Shown: positions 34,441-45,296, counted from the stretch's first letter. The stretch: 64,000 nt of DNA from Thereva unica (GCA_949987705.1 OX465286.1:12629092-12693091), one strand, 5' to 3'. A program made the numbers and translations. Notes: generated from the sequence alone by a model not told the origin.

Positions 34441-34840
34441 AACTGTGCTTCTTCTACTTCGATGGCTCTACAGCCCAATTCGAGTTTTGGCCTCCATCAG
34501 TTTCTTTCTCCAGACGTCTCTCTGCTCCGCAGCTTGTCTCCAGTTTCTTATGTTGAGCAGTTTTTCTGCATCGGCCTTAACATTATCTTCCCACCTTAAC
34601 CGTGGTTTGCCAACTGGTCTTTTGCCATCTTGTAGTAGATACAGGGCTTTTTTTGGTATCCTTGAGTCATCCATTCTTTGGACATGGCCGGCTCAACGTA
34701 AACGTAGTAGTTTGGCATTGGTCGAAAGGTTACATTCTTTGTATAAGTCGTACAATTCGTGATTGTAACGTATTCTTCTTTGTACTTCTATCGTTTCATC
34801 GTTGTCTTCGCTGACTGTGGACCCCAGGTAGTTAAATTGG
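34441..34840 (-). mobile_element. LINE family 6 (RTE-like), C-terminal part
   Basis: The minus strand encodes RWAGHVQRMDDSRIPKKALY, DGKRPVGKPRLRWEDNV and RDVWRKKLMEAKTRIGL, the usual RTE-type C-terminus. It joins the part at 37036-38064 once the inserted family 3 LINE is removed. AGTTAAATTGG (34830-34840) is the target-site copy. Confidence 0.8.
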
Positions 34841-37035
34841 TTTCTTCTTCTTCTTCTTCTTTGATCCGTTAGCTGGCGGTCCGAGCGGGACGTCCCCGCA
34901 ACGGATACACTGCTGTCGGTGCCGCTGGGTCCCGAACTCTATTCACCATTCGCTTCCATTCTTCTCGGTTTTTGGCGGTGTCTCGAGCCTCGGTAACTGA
35001 TAATCGTTGATTCTTTAAGTCACCCTCGATATTCTTCAACCAGGTTTTCTTCGGTGCCGATCGCTGTATTCTCCAGTCTGCAGGACGGTCTCGCCAGAGA
35101 AGTTTACGTGGCAAGCGGTTATCATCCATTCGGCAAACATGTCCAAACCACCGTAGTCGACGTTTTTGCATTTCTTCTTCGATCAGTGTTTGCTGATCGC
35201 ATCTTTGTCTGACAACCTCGTTTCGAAGGCGATCACGGAGTGAGACACGGAGGATCTGCCTCAAACATCGCATTTGGAAGACGTCGAGCTTCTTAACGTC
35301 CGGTTTGAGCAGTGTCCACGTTTCAGATCCATAAAGAAGAATCGGAAGAATCAACGTTCGGTAAAGACGTAGTTTTGTTTTGATGGAGATATTTGCTCGT
35401 TTCCATATGCACCACTTGAGCGAGGCGAATGTTGCTGTTGCCTGGCCGATACGGCTGTGAACGTCGGCCGTCGATGCTACTTTCGTTTCCTCAACCAATG
35501 ATCCCAAATATTTGAACCTTGGAACCTGTTCGATTTGGGTTCCATCGAGGTGAACACTGGCTCTTGATCCATCCGTTGTGAGCACTTTGGTCTTTTCCGC
35601 ATTGATTTTTAACCCGTATGATTGGGCGATGCGGGACATATCGTATAAGATGTCCGTTGCTTCGGCATCCGTGTCGGCGAAAACAGCGCTATCGTCGGCG
35701 AACATTAAGTCTGTTACGAAGTTGTTGTCGTCGTATTGAACTCCGAGTCGTCCATCGAATGCTTCACGCATAATCGCGTCGATCACAACGTTGAAGAGAA
35801 GTGGCGAAGCGACGTCTCCCTGTCGGACACCCGTCTGAATCGGGAACTCCTCGGATAAGTCGTTTCGAATACGAACGCTGCTGGTTGAGCCATCGTACGA
35901 CGCTTGGGGAAGTTGGATGATTCTCAATGGCACGTGTTCGGTTACCAAGACTCTCCACAAGCTGTTCCAATCGATGCAATCGAAAGCGGATTTGAAATCG
36001 ATGAAAACGACGACAATTCGTTTGCCGCAACGAATTCTTTCTTCCATTAACTGACGGAGGGCGAATATTTGATCAATGCATCCTCGATGTGGTCTAAATC
36101 CCGCTTGTTCCTCCCGGCTCGTTTGCTCTCGATGTTTCTGTAGCCTCGATTGTATTATTTTCGTAAATACTTTACCGACGATCGAAAGAAGGCTAATACC
36201 GCGATAATTCTTGCATTCCCGACTGTCGCCTTTCTTCAAAATTGGGACAACGATCGCTTTCTTCCATACCGAAGGGACACGATCCGAATGCCATATGTGT
36301 GTTATGAGGACATGAAGGCGTTGTGATAAGTCATCGCCTCCAGCTTTGATCATCTCGGCGGTTACTTGGTCTATTCCCGGCGCTTTTCCATTTTTCAGCG
36401 ATTTTATTGCTGTCTTCACCTCGATAATTGTTGGTTCGGTTTCGAGAAACTGATTCATCGGCTGTTCGATAATCGGTGGTTCGGGTGCTGGACCTTGCGG
36501 CGGATCGTGGTTATACAGCTGGTGGAAGAATGCTCTCCACCGCTCCAGGCGTTCATGGGCAGAAGTCACAAAAGTTCCATCCGATTTTTTGATGTTGTCG
36601 TTTGTTGATGTTGTTTTGCCGCCTAACCGGCGGATTGTCTGGTACAGCGTCCGGTACTCGTGCCTCGACGCCGCTTTTTCCATGTCGGCCGCAACGTTAT
36701 TCCAGTACGCTTCTCGTTCCAATTTCATTTTCTGCCGAACTTCTTTGTTCAATCTTCGGTATTCCTCAAAGTCGACGTGTTTCATGCGCTTCCGCTGATC
36801 GACGAGGTCCAGACAGCTGTCCGAGATCCATGGCTGCGTCCGTTTACGGATAGTTGGACACAACTCCATTGCACACTCCACAATAGACTCCGACAATTGC
36901 CTTTCTTCTACATCGATATCGTCCGGTATTGCGAGCGCCGCAAATTTGTTGGATAATGCCATTTGAAACTCTCGCCCGATGGCCGGGTCCCGTAGGCACG
37001 CCCAATTTTTCTTGGCTGGTGGTGGCTCCGTTTAC
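34841..37035 (-). mobile_element. LINE family 3 (RTE-like), inserted in family 6 with 11-bp TSD
   Basis: AGTTAAATTGG flanks both sides (34830-34840 and 37036-37046). The 3' end is a (GAA)n-type tail, seen as TTTCTTCTTCTTCTTC at the left edge. The element is 5' truncated within the EN-RT linker. Confidence 0.9.
34869..37034 (-). CDS. LINE family 3 reverse transcriptase, open frame of about 720 codons
   Basis: The frame is uninterrupted from the truncation point (AKKNWACLRDPAIGREFQ) to the stop at 34869; a Met at 36962 starts a 697-codon version. Motifs are GKAPGIDQVTAEMIKAGGDD, WKKAIVVPILKKGDSRECKN, YRGISLLSIVGKVFTKII, EQAGFRPHRGCIDQI, VFIDFKSAFDCIDW (motif A), QTGVRQGDVASPLLFNVVID and LMFADDSAVFADTD (FADD). 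The C-terminus shows KYLGSLVEE, LYGSETWTLL and RRLRWFGHVCRMDDNRLPRK. The endonuclease is missing, so it cannot nick targets alone. The intact frame suggests a young insertion. Confidence 0.9.
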
Positions 37036-38064
37036 AGTTAAATTGGTTTACCCGTTCAAAGTTATATTCCCCGCAGGTGGTATTGTGGTTTCTTCTTCTT
37101 CTTTCCATCCTTGACTGGATTAGAATCTTGCTCTTCTCTGCGTTTATTTGCAGCCATATATGGTTTGCTCCATCTTCTAATTCTGTGAATGTTTCTCTAA
37201 GATATGACAGTGATCTTGCAAGGCAGTTTATATCGTCGGCATATCCTGCCAACTGTTTGGATTTGTTAAGCAGGGTTGCGTTCGCATCAATGTTAACTTT
37301 GCGAATTACTCCTTCTAGGCAGAGATTAAATAGTATGGGTGCCAGCCCATCGCCCTGCTTTAAGTCTTTCTTGACTGGGAAGGACTCCGTCAATTCTCCT
37401 TGTATTCTCACTGCACATCTTGTATTTTCCATTGTCATTTTTGTTAGTTTTATTATCTTTAGGGGGATGTTTAGGTCCAGCATTGTTGCATACATTTGCT
37501 TCCTGTCGATGCTGTCGTATGCTTGTTTAAAGTCAATGAAAAGTTGATACACGTCAATATTTTACTCCCAGCATTTTCGGAGGATTTGCCTTATTGAGAA
37601 AAGTTGATCCATTGTTGACCTATTTCTTCTGAATCCAGCTTGGTATTCACTTATTGCAGCTTCTGCGTGAGGTTCCAGGCATTTTTTCATTCCTCCATAT
37701 GCAGCATAGCAATTCGTGTATAGCTGCTGAGAGCGATTCGCCTCCTTGTTTGTCCAACTCTGCTGGGATCTTATCATTTCCTGGAGATTTGTTGTTTCTT
37801 AATGATCGTATGGCACTTTGTGCTTCTTCCAGAGTGGGTACATTTGTTTCTCTGGTGTCATCGTTACGTTGTAGACGGGATTCTGGTACATGTCTGATGC
37901 TCTCATTTGCGTTCAGCAGCTCGCTAAAAAATTCCTTCCATCTTTTCTTTACATCTTCGCTGCCTGTGACTATAGTGCCGTCTTTTGTTCTACAAATACC
38001 GGATGAGGGTTTGAAGCCTTTCTTGAAGAAGTTTACTTCCCTGTATGTTTCCCGTGTTTTGTTT
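37036..38064 (-). pseudogene. LINE family 6 (RTE-like) reverse transcriptase, frameshifted
   Basis: At 37647-38060 the minus strand encodes QNKTRETYREVNFFKKGF, SGICRTKDGTIVTGSEDVKK and RWKEFFSELLNANES, then SPGNDKIPAELDKQGG. At 37562-37777 is EYQAGFRRNRSTMDQLFSIR. At 37047-37552 is QLFIDFKQAYDSIDRKQM (motif A), DLKQGDGLAPILFNLCLEG and LAGYADDINCLARS (YADD). Frame changes occur near 37660-37770 and 37555. The C-terminus lies at 34441-34840. The right end abuts the Tc1 transposase near 38065. Confidence 0.8.
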
Positions 38065-38452
38065 TGGGCAAAGTTTTCTTCGGTCAAGCTCATCCCATAA
38101 TAATTCGATCGGGGTCACGTCTGGGGATTGCGGCGGCCAATCCATGATTTTGAGCACACCTTACTCTTCCTTGGACCGTAGATAGTTCATGCACAGACGG
38201 GAGGTGTGCTTGGAATCATTATCTTGTTGAAAGATAAAACCGTTGCCGATCAAGCCAAGCGAATGGCACTTCGTTGAAGAATATTGTGATAGTGTTCCTT
38301 CTGCATTATTCCTTCGATGTTGACCAGTTTTCCAACAAAATCGTATCTGAAACACCCCAGACCATAGCGGGATCTCCGCCATGTTTAACTGTTGGCGCAA
38401 TACATTGGGGATTATACCACTCATCTTTATTTTGACGGACATACTGGCGCCG
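38065..38452 (-). pseudogene. Tc1-like transposase, C-terminal part
   Basis: The minus strand encodes the DDE-domain end of a Tc1/mariner transposase: FIFQQDNDSKHTSRLCMNYL and, after a frameshift, IMDWPPQSPDVTPIELLWDE (catalytic-region SPDLNPIE motif with N changed to T). It breaks at 38452 where a Transib-like element is inserted and resumes at 41389. The left end is lost at the junction with the RTE-like LINE. Confidence 0.85.
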
Positions 38453-38850
38453 CACAGTGGGACCAAATCCAAAAAAGCTGGCCAAAAGTCGAAAAAAAAA
38501 GTTTATAAATTGCGGTTTTTTTTTGGGGGGGATGATTCGAGGACACTTCCAATAGTGAGCAATCAGTCACGGAGGGTTAGATTTTTTTCTACGAACTGAG
38601 AAATTGTAGTTGCTACTTTACTCTTTTTGCTTATTTTTAAACGTTAATATTGTGAAAAAAGGTTAACGTTTTCAAAACGCTATAAAAAATTAAGTAACCA
38701 AGCAATCGTGGTCGTGTAAAGTCGAATTTTCTTTGGAAGGTATGTAGAGTATAAAAAAAAGTGCACTATACCCATTAAGCAAGTATATAATACACAGTAA
38801 GCATCTATTACACGTGCTTTTTATGAATTAGGATTGTAAGAATGCGATAG

Positions 38851-40439
38851 GGGTCGTCCATTAATTACGTGAGGCGTTTAGGGGGGGGGAGGGGGTCGAG
38901 CCGAATCTCACCAAATCTCACCTGGGGGAGAGGGGGGTCTCGGCAAATCTCACGTTTTTTTTTTTTTAAAACACACAGTTTAAAATTGCGCGAAAATTGG
39001 GTTAAATTAAGTAAAACCTGTTTCTCCACTAAAGACCCCCATTGACTTACAGGCCGGCTGGCACGACTAAGCTTGACTCAGTCTAACTGAGGGATGAGTC
39101 TGACAGGCCGTGGCATGTAGGTAAAGTCATGATTCCCTACACACACAGGCGAAAACGACTGCTTAGCATAGCAGGTTATTAATTCAAGTGCAAAAATGCT
39201 CATGGCCCCAACGAAAGCTTCAAGCCTCACGCCGTGAACACAAAAGAGCAGAAAAGCGCAAACGCGATGGTGGATGGTTTTCACGACTAGCTCGCGCCTT
39301 GCTTTCCGTTCCGAGTGCATACGGTGTGAATTCTTAGTGAATAGAAGTTCAGATCTTCTGGCCCGGACTGACGATAAATGCGAGTTTCGTCAGCTTTCTT
39401 GAACTGCAGGCCCCATACTAGTGATGAGCAAGACTAGTCTTGCACATTTAGCAAGACCAAGAAATACCAAGGCAAGACAAGGATAAGTCAAGACTGCAAG
39501 ATCAGGATAGCAAGGCTTTTTGCTCATCACTAAGGGGCAAAAGTTTTCCAGTAATGAGCAACACGTCTTGTCTTGCAGGACAAAGACAATTCAGCAGGAC
39601 AAAGACAAGACTGCAAGACTTTTGCAAGACTTTTAGCAAGACTTTTTCGAAGGCTTTTTGCTCACCACTGCAAGATTTTAGGCATTTAGTGATGAGCAAT
39701 GTAGTCTTATTTTGTCCTGTCTTGTCTTGTTCCTGCTTTGGTCTTGCTTAATGTACAATAAAAGAAAGAATTGCAAGAAAAGTCTTGCTCATCACTACCC
39801 CATACAGTTGGCGGCCAGTGAGTGTTTAGGGATACTGGGCCTCAAGGCGAAAACTTTCAGGCCACGGCCTGCTGGCGACCTGTGTGTAAATTGGGGCCTT
39901 AAGATAGGGGTAAATCCTACACAAAAATTGGTTGTCGATTGTCAAACGTGTGTCTCGTCAAATGCTGCAGAGTACGAGCCAAGTAACACTGACCCGCAAA
40001 AGGCCCTTAGAATTTAGAACTACTTGTGTGTCCACTACAAACGGAAAAGTGAGTGGAATAGAGGAGGGCAAGGCGTCCAAATTATCAGTTATCTCAAATA
40101 AAATCTTGCTCCCAACACCCCCTTCCGCTCAGATGAACTTTTTACACGCCTTTCACTCTGAATTTTAATCGGATTGCACTACGGTTACGAACAAGGATTT
40201 TAAATTCGAGGGCCTTTCATGCAGTTCTATATTCTAAGAAAAGGCCCACTTTGCTGTGGTTACGACCGTAAATACGTATTTTTAGTGTAAATACTAGATT
40301 TTTTTTTAAATTTGAAAAATCTCACGTGAGATTAGGGGGGGAGGGAGGTGGTCGAGCCAAATCTCACGAAATCTCACCAAGGGGGGAGGGGGGGGTCGAA
40401 AAATCCCAAAAATCACCTCACGTAATTTATAGATGACCC
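38851..40439. mobile_element. Non-coding element with GGGTCGTCCATTAATTACGT termini
   Basis: The left end GGGTCGTCCATTAATTACGT continues GAGG. The inverse of the right end reads GGGTCATCTATAAATTACGT and then GAGG; 21 of 24 bases agree. G-rich tracts with AATCTCACC words lie as direct repeats just inside both ends (38880-38955, 40330-40410). No TSD was recognised. It is inserted in the Transib-like element, and a partial inverted copy lies at about 62080-63297. No transposase is present and the superfamily is unknown. Confidence 0.7.
39419..39797. mobile_element. hAT-like MITE, TAGTGATGAGCAAGACT termini, 8-bp TSD, three-unit structure
   Basis: Ends TAGTGATGAGCAAGACT and AGTCTTGCTCATCACTA are perfect inverses. 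CCCCATAC flanks both sides (39411-39418, 39798-39805). Inside, further end-like motifs occur at about 39520-39537 (TTTTGCTCATCACTAA), 39551 (AGTAATGAGCAACACG), 39656 (TTTTTGCTCACCACTG) and 39689 (TAGTGATGAGCAATG). The element therefore looks like three MITE units of about 110 bp in a row. Confidence 0.85.
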
Positions 40440-41388
40440 AATATATATTGGACAAAAAGTAATATTGCTCCACTCTGCTCCACTGGAAAACTTGCTGGGC
40501 GTTGTTGGTAAAGGTGTATTCCTTCACCTCCGAAAAAAAATCCGCTGCCCAAAATTGCCCCTCCGTGTTTTAAGGGGTCACATACGTCCAGCACTAGCCC
40601 ATGGAAATGGTACTTCAATATTGCAAAAATTCGGGACAAAGTTTTATTTTTGGGATGTGTAGGGGGGGTCAGTGTGAGCTTAAATCTGAATTTTCGGGAT
40701 TCTAACCCACTCCCCCACAATTTGGCCGCCATCTTGGAAAAGGTGCGCAAATGGTTTTTCCATTATATATCTCCGTAACAGTACATCTTACAGAAAATTG
40801 GGAAGGGCGCTTTTTTTTATAATTAAATTATCTACAATATATTAGCACACCACATATAGGAAGTAGTGATAATGTTTTACAAAATGAAGATTTGAGCTCT
40901 GAATGTTCGAAATCAGAAGATAAATATACAACTTTTACTTTGTATTCACAATGATTTTCTTCTGTAATTGCATTCTTAAAAATTCTTATTTTGTTTTTCT
41001 AATAAACAATAACTTCCTAATAAAATAACTTGCTTATAAAAAAATTAATCAAAAGTATTAAACATTATATTAAAACAAATTTTTTGATTTTTTTAAGAGG
41101 TTATGTTAACCATATTGAGTCCGCCATTTTGAAAATCGAAATTTCGACACCGGATTCGTCATCAGCGACCCCGAAAACCCCTAAGTGAGATGTTTTGGTA
41201 TCATTTACTAAAGTTTTTGACTATTTGGAGGGGTTATGTTAACCATATTGCGTCCGCCATTTTGAAAACCGAAATTTCGACACCGGATTCGTCATCAGCG
41301 ACCCCGAAAACCCCCGAGTGTAAAATTTGAGATCATTTAATGCACTTTTTGACTTTTGGCCAGCTTTTTTGGATTTGGTCCCACTGTG

Positions 41389-41804
41389 CGCCGCCTGGAT
41401 TCAAAAATCTCGAACTTTCATTCATCGGTCCATAACACAGATTTCCACTAATCTACTGACCAATCTTTGTATTTTCTATCGAACAATAATCTTTTCCGCT
41501 TGTTTTGTGGTCGTAGAAGTGGTTTTTTTTCACAGCAACGCTACCAAAATATCACTTCTCTTGTAAACGACGTTTAACACTATCCACCGAAATTGGGCTC
41601 GTCAAGGTTTCGTTGATTTCGGCACGAATGTCTGATGTTGTTTTGAACCGATTTTGCTTGCTCATGAATAAAGTGTGCCGATCATCAGCTGGATTGGTTT
41701 TTCTAGGTCGGCCAGAGCGTTTTCGATTAATATTTGAGTTGGTTTCGGCGAACGGCTTCAACATGGACGGGAATGAATTTAGACTGTTCTAGTGGACTCA
41801 GAAC
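41389..41804 (-). pseudogene. Tc1-like transposase, N-terminal DNA-binding part
   Basis: The minus strand encodes INRKRSGRPRKTNPADDRHT, then FKTTSDIRAEINETLTSPIS and VDSVKRRLQEK, the paired helix-turn-helix region with the GRPRK motif between the helices. It continues, decayed, toward 41389 (SVLWTDE, KFEIFES), where the C-terminal piece at 38452 follows. The N-terminal side is cut at 41804 by the hAT-like element at 41805-44919. Confidence 0.85.
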
Positions 41805-41878
41805 CATGGGCGTAGCAATGAATTTTTGCTGGGGTGGGCCAGATTTTTAACCATCATTAATTACCGACTGACAGATGA

Positions 41879-42258
41879 TTTTTTTTTTTTATGTGATAGT
41901 CTAAGCTCAGGTGTCACCCTTTGTACTACTAGTACGTCATGTCGTTTAGGTCATGGTGCAATGTCCAGTAGTAAGCTTAGCTCGAAAGATAGAGAGAAGG
42001 ACATAATAGGTTAGGGGGAGTCAAGGGGGTGTTGCAGAAAGTGGCGATGAACCTTGCGTTTGAACTCTTGGATGTTGTATGAGTTCGGGAATACTGTCTT
42101 TGGAAGGTTGTTCCACAGACGAGTGGTTCTTGTTATAAACGAATTTCTAGATCGGAGTGTGCGCGAAGATAAGGGCTGTAAACTGTGGGGGTGAGCCGAG
42201 CGGGCAAGTCTTGTGTTGCGGGAAAAATGTTGCCGTGGAGGCATGAGGTTACTTATTT
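41879..42258 (-). mobile_element. LINE family 1, copy 4: short 3' fragment
   Basis: The T run followed by ATGTGATAGTCTAAGCTCAG marks the 3' end. The minus strand encodes HFSRNTRLARSAHPHSLQPL, FITRTTRLWNNLPKTVFPNS and YNIQEFKRKVHRHFLQHP. The copy is 5' truncated near 42258, inside the hAT-like element. Confidence 0.85.
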
Positions 42259-42597
42259 CAACATGATAAATAACAAAACTAATTTTTTTTTTTTCAATTT
42301 TTAAGTATAGACTACCTATGTAGGTATTTAGAACTTTTAAATGGGAGGTATGCACGTTACCTAGCCACCTGGATAGGCCGATCGATAATAATCGTGTTCC
42401 GGCTCCTCCAAAAACCGGTGACAAAATCGGTATTACGTTATCCTCAATGCTGTTTTTTATCGTGTTCAGTTCGAAAGATCGCTGTGTGGCTAGCCAGCTT
42501 GACATCATGCTAGCGCTTTTCATCATTATTTAAACAATGAGATGAGCGACAAAATTATTTTTGACGTCACAATTAGCAACAAATCATAGATCCAGAC

Positions 42598-43047
42598 CAC
42601 TGACATATAGTAATGGACTGCTGATTGACGATGCTGAATGGCACCATTTTTCTCCAGAAATAGTAAACCTTTTTCATGCAAAGAAAAAAAATTTCTTCGA
42701 ATTTAGGAGAAAATAAGTGATAAGATGTTTGTTATAATTAACGGGAACAAATTTCCATCACTCATTTTTATTTATTAGCAGTTTTTTCATTAAATAAATG
42801 TAATTATTCCAAAACCGTGACGGTTATTTCCCCTGTTTAACGAAGTTTTCAAACTAGCTAAAGAGTAAGACAGAAGAACGAAAACTATACCTGTCTATTT
42901 TTTTCTAGTTATGTTTATATCGCTGACATGCGCTGACGATTACAGTTCATTGGGATTTAACGTGGGAGCGAGGCAGGAATAGTTTTTGGTGCCATTTTTT
43001 TTGTATGGGATTTTGCTCATTTAGCAGTCCATTACTATATGTCAGTG
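42598..43047. mobile_element. 450-bp MITE with CACTGACATATAGTAATGGA termini
   Basis: The left end CACTGACATATAGTAATGGA is an exact inverse of TCCATTACTATATGTCAGTG at the right end. The flanks ATCCAGAC and ATCTAGGC agree at 6 of 8 positions, consistent with an old 8-bp TSD of a hAT-like MITE. There is no coding content. Confidence 0.7.
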
Positions 43048-44507
43048 ATCTAGGCCCACGTGTGCCGGCTCTTTGCTACCTAGTTTAATATATGTATATA
43101 TACACCTGCGGTTACCATGGAGATAGAAGCGCGCCAAAAAGTACATTTGTACTGCGCATTTAAGGTTGTACATATCATATATACTGAGTTTCTATTGGAG
43201 CCGAGTTGAGTTGGATTTGAATTTAAAACTCAACGACTTAACTATTTATTTGTGGTTGTATTCCGCGTTATATGTTACGTATATATCAAATGAACTTAGT
43301 TCCTGACTTTTTGCCTTTTCTTCCGTAAGAGATTATACTCTTTGTCTAAAGCTGGTAATAAGTTTTGCATTGCGTTACGAGCGTGCAAGTTATTTCCGAA
43401 GCAGCATTGCCAACTTAGTTTTGCCACTAGAACTGGTAGTTTATATGTAGTTGCCTTTAATGAGGAAAAAATCTAGTGGTTAGTAGGTTTTTTTTTGTGG
43501 TAATAGGAAAGTGTACAAGTATAAAAAATTAGTATTGGCCATTCACTAAACCATAATAAGACATCAATTACCACTGACCTAATGATTCACTTAAATAAAA
43601 AACAAAAGTGTTTTGCCAAAGTGTAATGAAACCAAAAATACCACTAATTTTTCGTATGAAGTTCTGCAGCTTAAAGACACATCAATAGTGACTCGCTTTA
43701 ACGTTTAACTTTAGTTCGAGTCCAGTTTGGCGAACTGAGGTCTGTTTTAAGGAGCGTCCTCACTACATAAACTTAGATTCCACGTGCTTTTGGCCGTAAG
43801 ACGTTTGAAAAGAGCACGCGTGTACTTTTACCCCCGTATTCTAAAAGCAGCTATAAGTCACAACACAATCATAATAGAAAACCTTTACTAAATCAAAAGT
43901 AACTTAGAATCGAAGTAGGAATGAAATAAACGTAACTTCGATTAGCATTGACATAAGAACCAAAATAAGAATTTCATAAGATGTAAGCGTGAGCCCCCAA
44001 ACCTTGTGACTTATGACTGGTCACAATTTTAGAATAGGGGGTTAGTGGAATATCTAGTTACTGACGAGAGGAAAACATTTTAGTGGTTTACTGGTGGTTT
44101 TGAAAGTCGAATCTAGTGGTCTCTGGAGGCAAGAGTAGGCAACGCTGTACTGAAGAAAGTAGTATTTCAAAGACTGCTGTCTTATAAAAACGGCACTGCA
44201 TTGTATGAAATGCACTTGATACCCACCCAAGCAATACAACGCAATGCAATTATGTTTTTCCAGCTTTATCTCCATGGCCATTGGCACTACGCTGTGTCAT
44301 GCGCCACGAACCAATTATAATCGTAGTTTAACGGTGGACCACAACCGAGGGATGATTTAAAAACTATTTTTTGTAAAATTGTTTTAAGCATTATGTAACA
44401 TCACGGGTTTTAGAGCGGATTTATCTTGTTTTTAATAATTGAATCACTTTTACTGTGGGGTGGGCCAGAAGGATTCTGGGGTGGGCCTGGCCCACCTGGC
44501 CCAGGGG

Positions 44508-44893
44508 GCGTTCAAGTATTACGTAACGCAATTTTTGAAAATTTTTGACCCCCCCCTCCCCCCCTGTAACGCGCCGTAACGTTTTTCTGTACCCCCCCCC
44601 TCCCTAAACGTTACGTAACACCCAACACTTTTACCTGAAAGTGACAATTATATGACGCAAAGTACCAGAAAGCCGCTAAAATAGCTTATTTATTGTTTTA
44701 ATCGCGATTACCCGTAAAACATAAACGAAAAGGGTTGCTAAGTTGGGAGATTTGAATGCCCTATTTTTTATTTAAATAAAAAAACAATGTTACGTAACGC
44801 GTTGTTCGAACCCCCCCCCCCGCCCCTGTAACGCATCGTAACGTTTTACAAACCCCCTCCCCCCCCAAAATGCGTTACGTATTACTTGAACGC
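44508..44893. mobile_element. MITE with CGTTCAAGTATTACGTAACG termini and C-rich tracts
   Basis: The left end CGTTCAAGTATTACGTAACG is the inverse of CGTTACGTATTACTTGAACG at the right apart from one base. Poly-C tracts with GTAACG(C)(A/G)(C/T)CGTAACG words lie inside both ends. The layout resembles the element at 38851-40439, although the sequence differs. No TSD was recognised. Confidence 0.7.
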
Positions 44894-44919
44894 TCCCCCA
44901 CCCAGTTGCTACGCCCATG

Positions 44920-45296
44920 CTCAGAACACAGCAAAGGACGCAAAGGATCGTTTTTTTTTGACAATCACTCAAATGATATAGAATGACTGTTTAAGATATT
45001 AAGACTCAAATTTAAACCGTTTGACATAAACTAATAGTTATTATATTTGAAATTACAGCGCAAAAATAATACTACTTAAAAATAAGAATTTTTGGGTCCT
45101 TCATAACTCCATTTTAACTAATAATAATTCGCTAATTTAATGCAAATTTATGTAAATCATAACAAAATAGTCTATTTTCTCGTTTTTATACAAGATATAA
45201 TCCTAAAATGTTGTTGAACACAATAAAAAACAATCACAAACTCAAAAAATCAACTATTTCGATGAGATGTCCTTGTACTTTTGCACGGTAGTGTAC
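44920..45296 (-). mobile_element. Tc1-like transposon: 5' terminal part with TIR
   Basis: The right end, read on the minus strand, is TACACTACCGTGCAAAAGTA, a typical Tc1-type terminus. The flank beyond it (ACTTTGTTCATTTT) matches a sequence at 30117 that lacks the transposon, and there the junction reads TA, the Tc1 target. With the pieces at 41389-41804 and 38065-38452 it forms one Tc1 copy of about 1.2 kb. Confidence 0.75.

Larger units (their letters stand above)
38453..41388. mobile_element. Transib-like non-autonomous transposon, 38-bp TIRs, CGCCG TSD
   Basis: Both ends start CACAGTGGGACCAAATCC and continue to a perfect 38-bp TIR. CGCCG flanks both sides (38448-38452, 41389-41393), and removing one copy plus the element restores the Tc1 transposase. 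A GC-rich 5-bp TSD and a CACAGTG start are the known signature of Transib elements, relatives of the RAG recombinase. No Transib transposase is visible, so this copy is non-autonomous. Inside are the element at 38851-40439 and a 133-bp direct repeat at about 41100-41340. Confidence 0.85.
41805..44919. mobile_element. hAT-like non-autonomous element, CATGGGCGTAGC TIRs, 8-bp TSD
   Basis: Left end CATGGGCGTAGCAA is the inverse of right end TTGCTACGCCCATG. CTCAGAAC flanks both sides (41797-41804, 44920-44927). Subterminal GGGGTGGGCCAG words occur near both ends (41832, 44459). It is inserted in the 5' part of the Tc1 transposon. It contains a LINE fragment and two MITEs. The open frames inside (for example 44054-44287) have no recognisable transposase. 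Confidence 0.85.

Noticed and set aside
39541..39700. CRISPR-like array, because AAGACTTTTGC words recur at short spacing
   Set aside because: The words are irregular, belong to inverted MITE ends with a TSD, and the DNA is eukaryotic.
42011..42526. A 171-codon ORF as a single gene
   Set aside because: The C-terminal half is the family 1 LINE fragment; the N-terminal half is unrelated hAT-interior sequence read through by chance.
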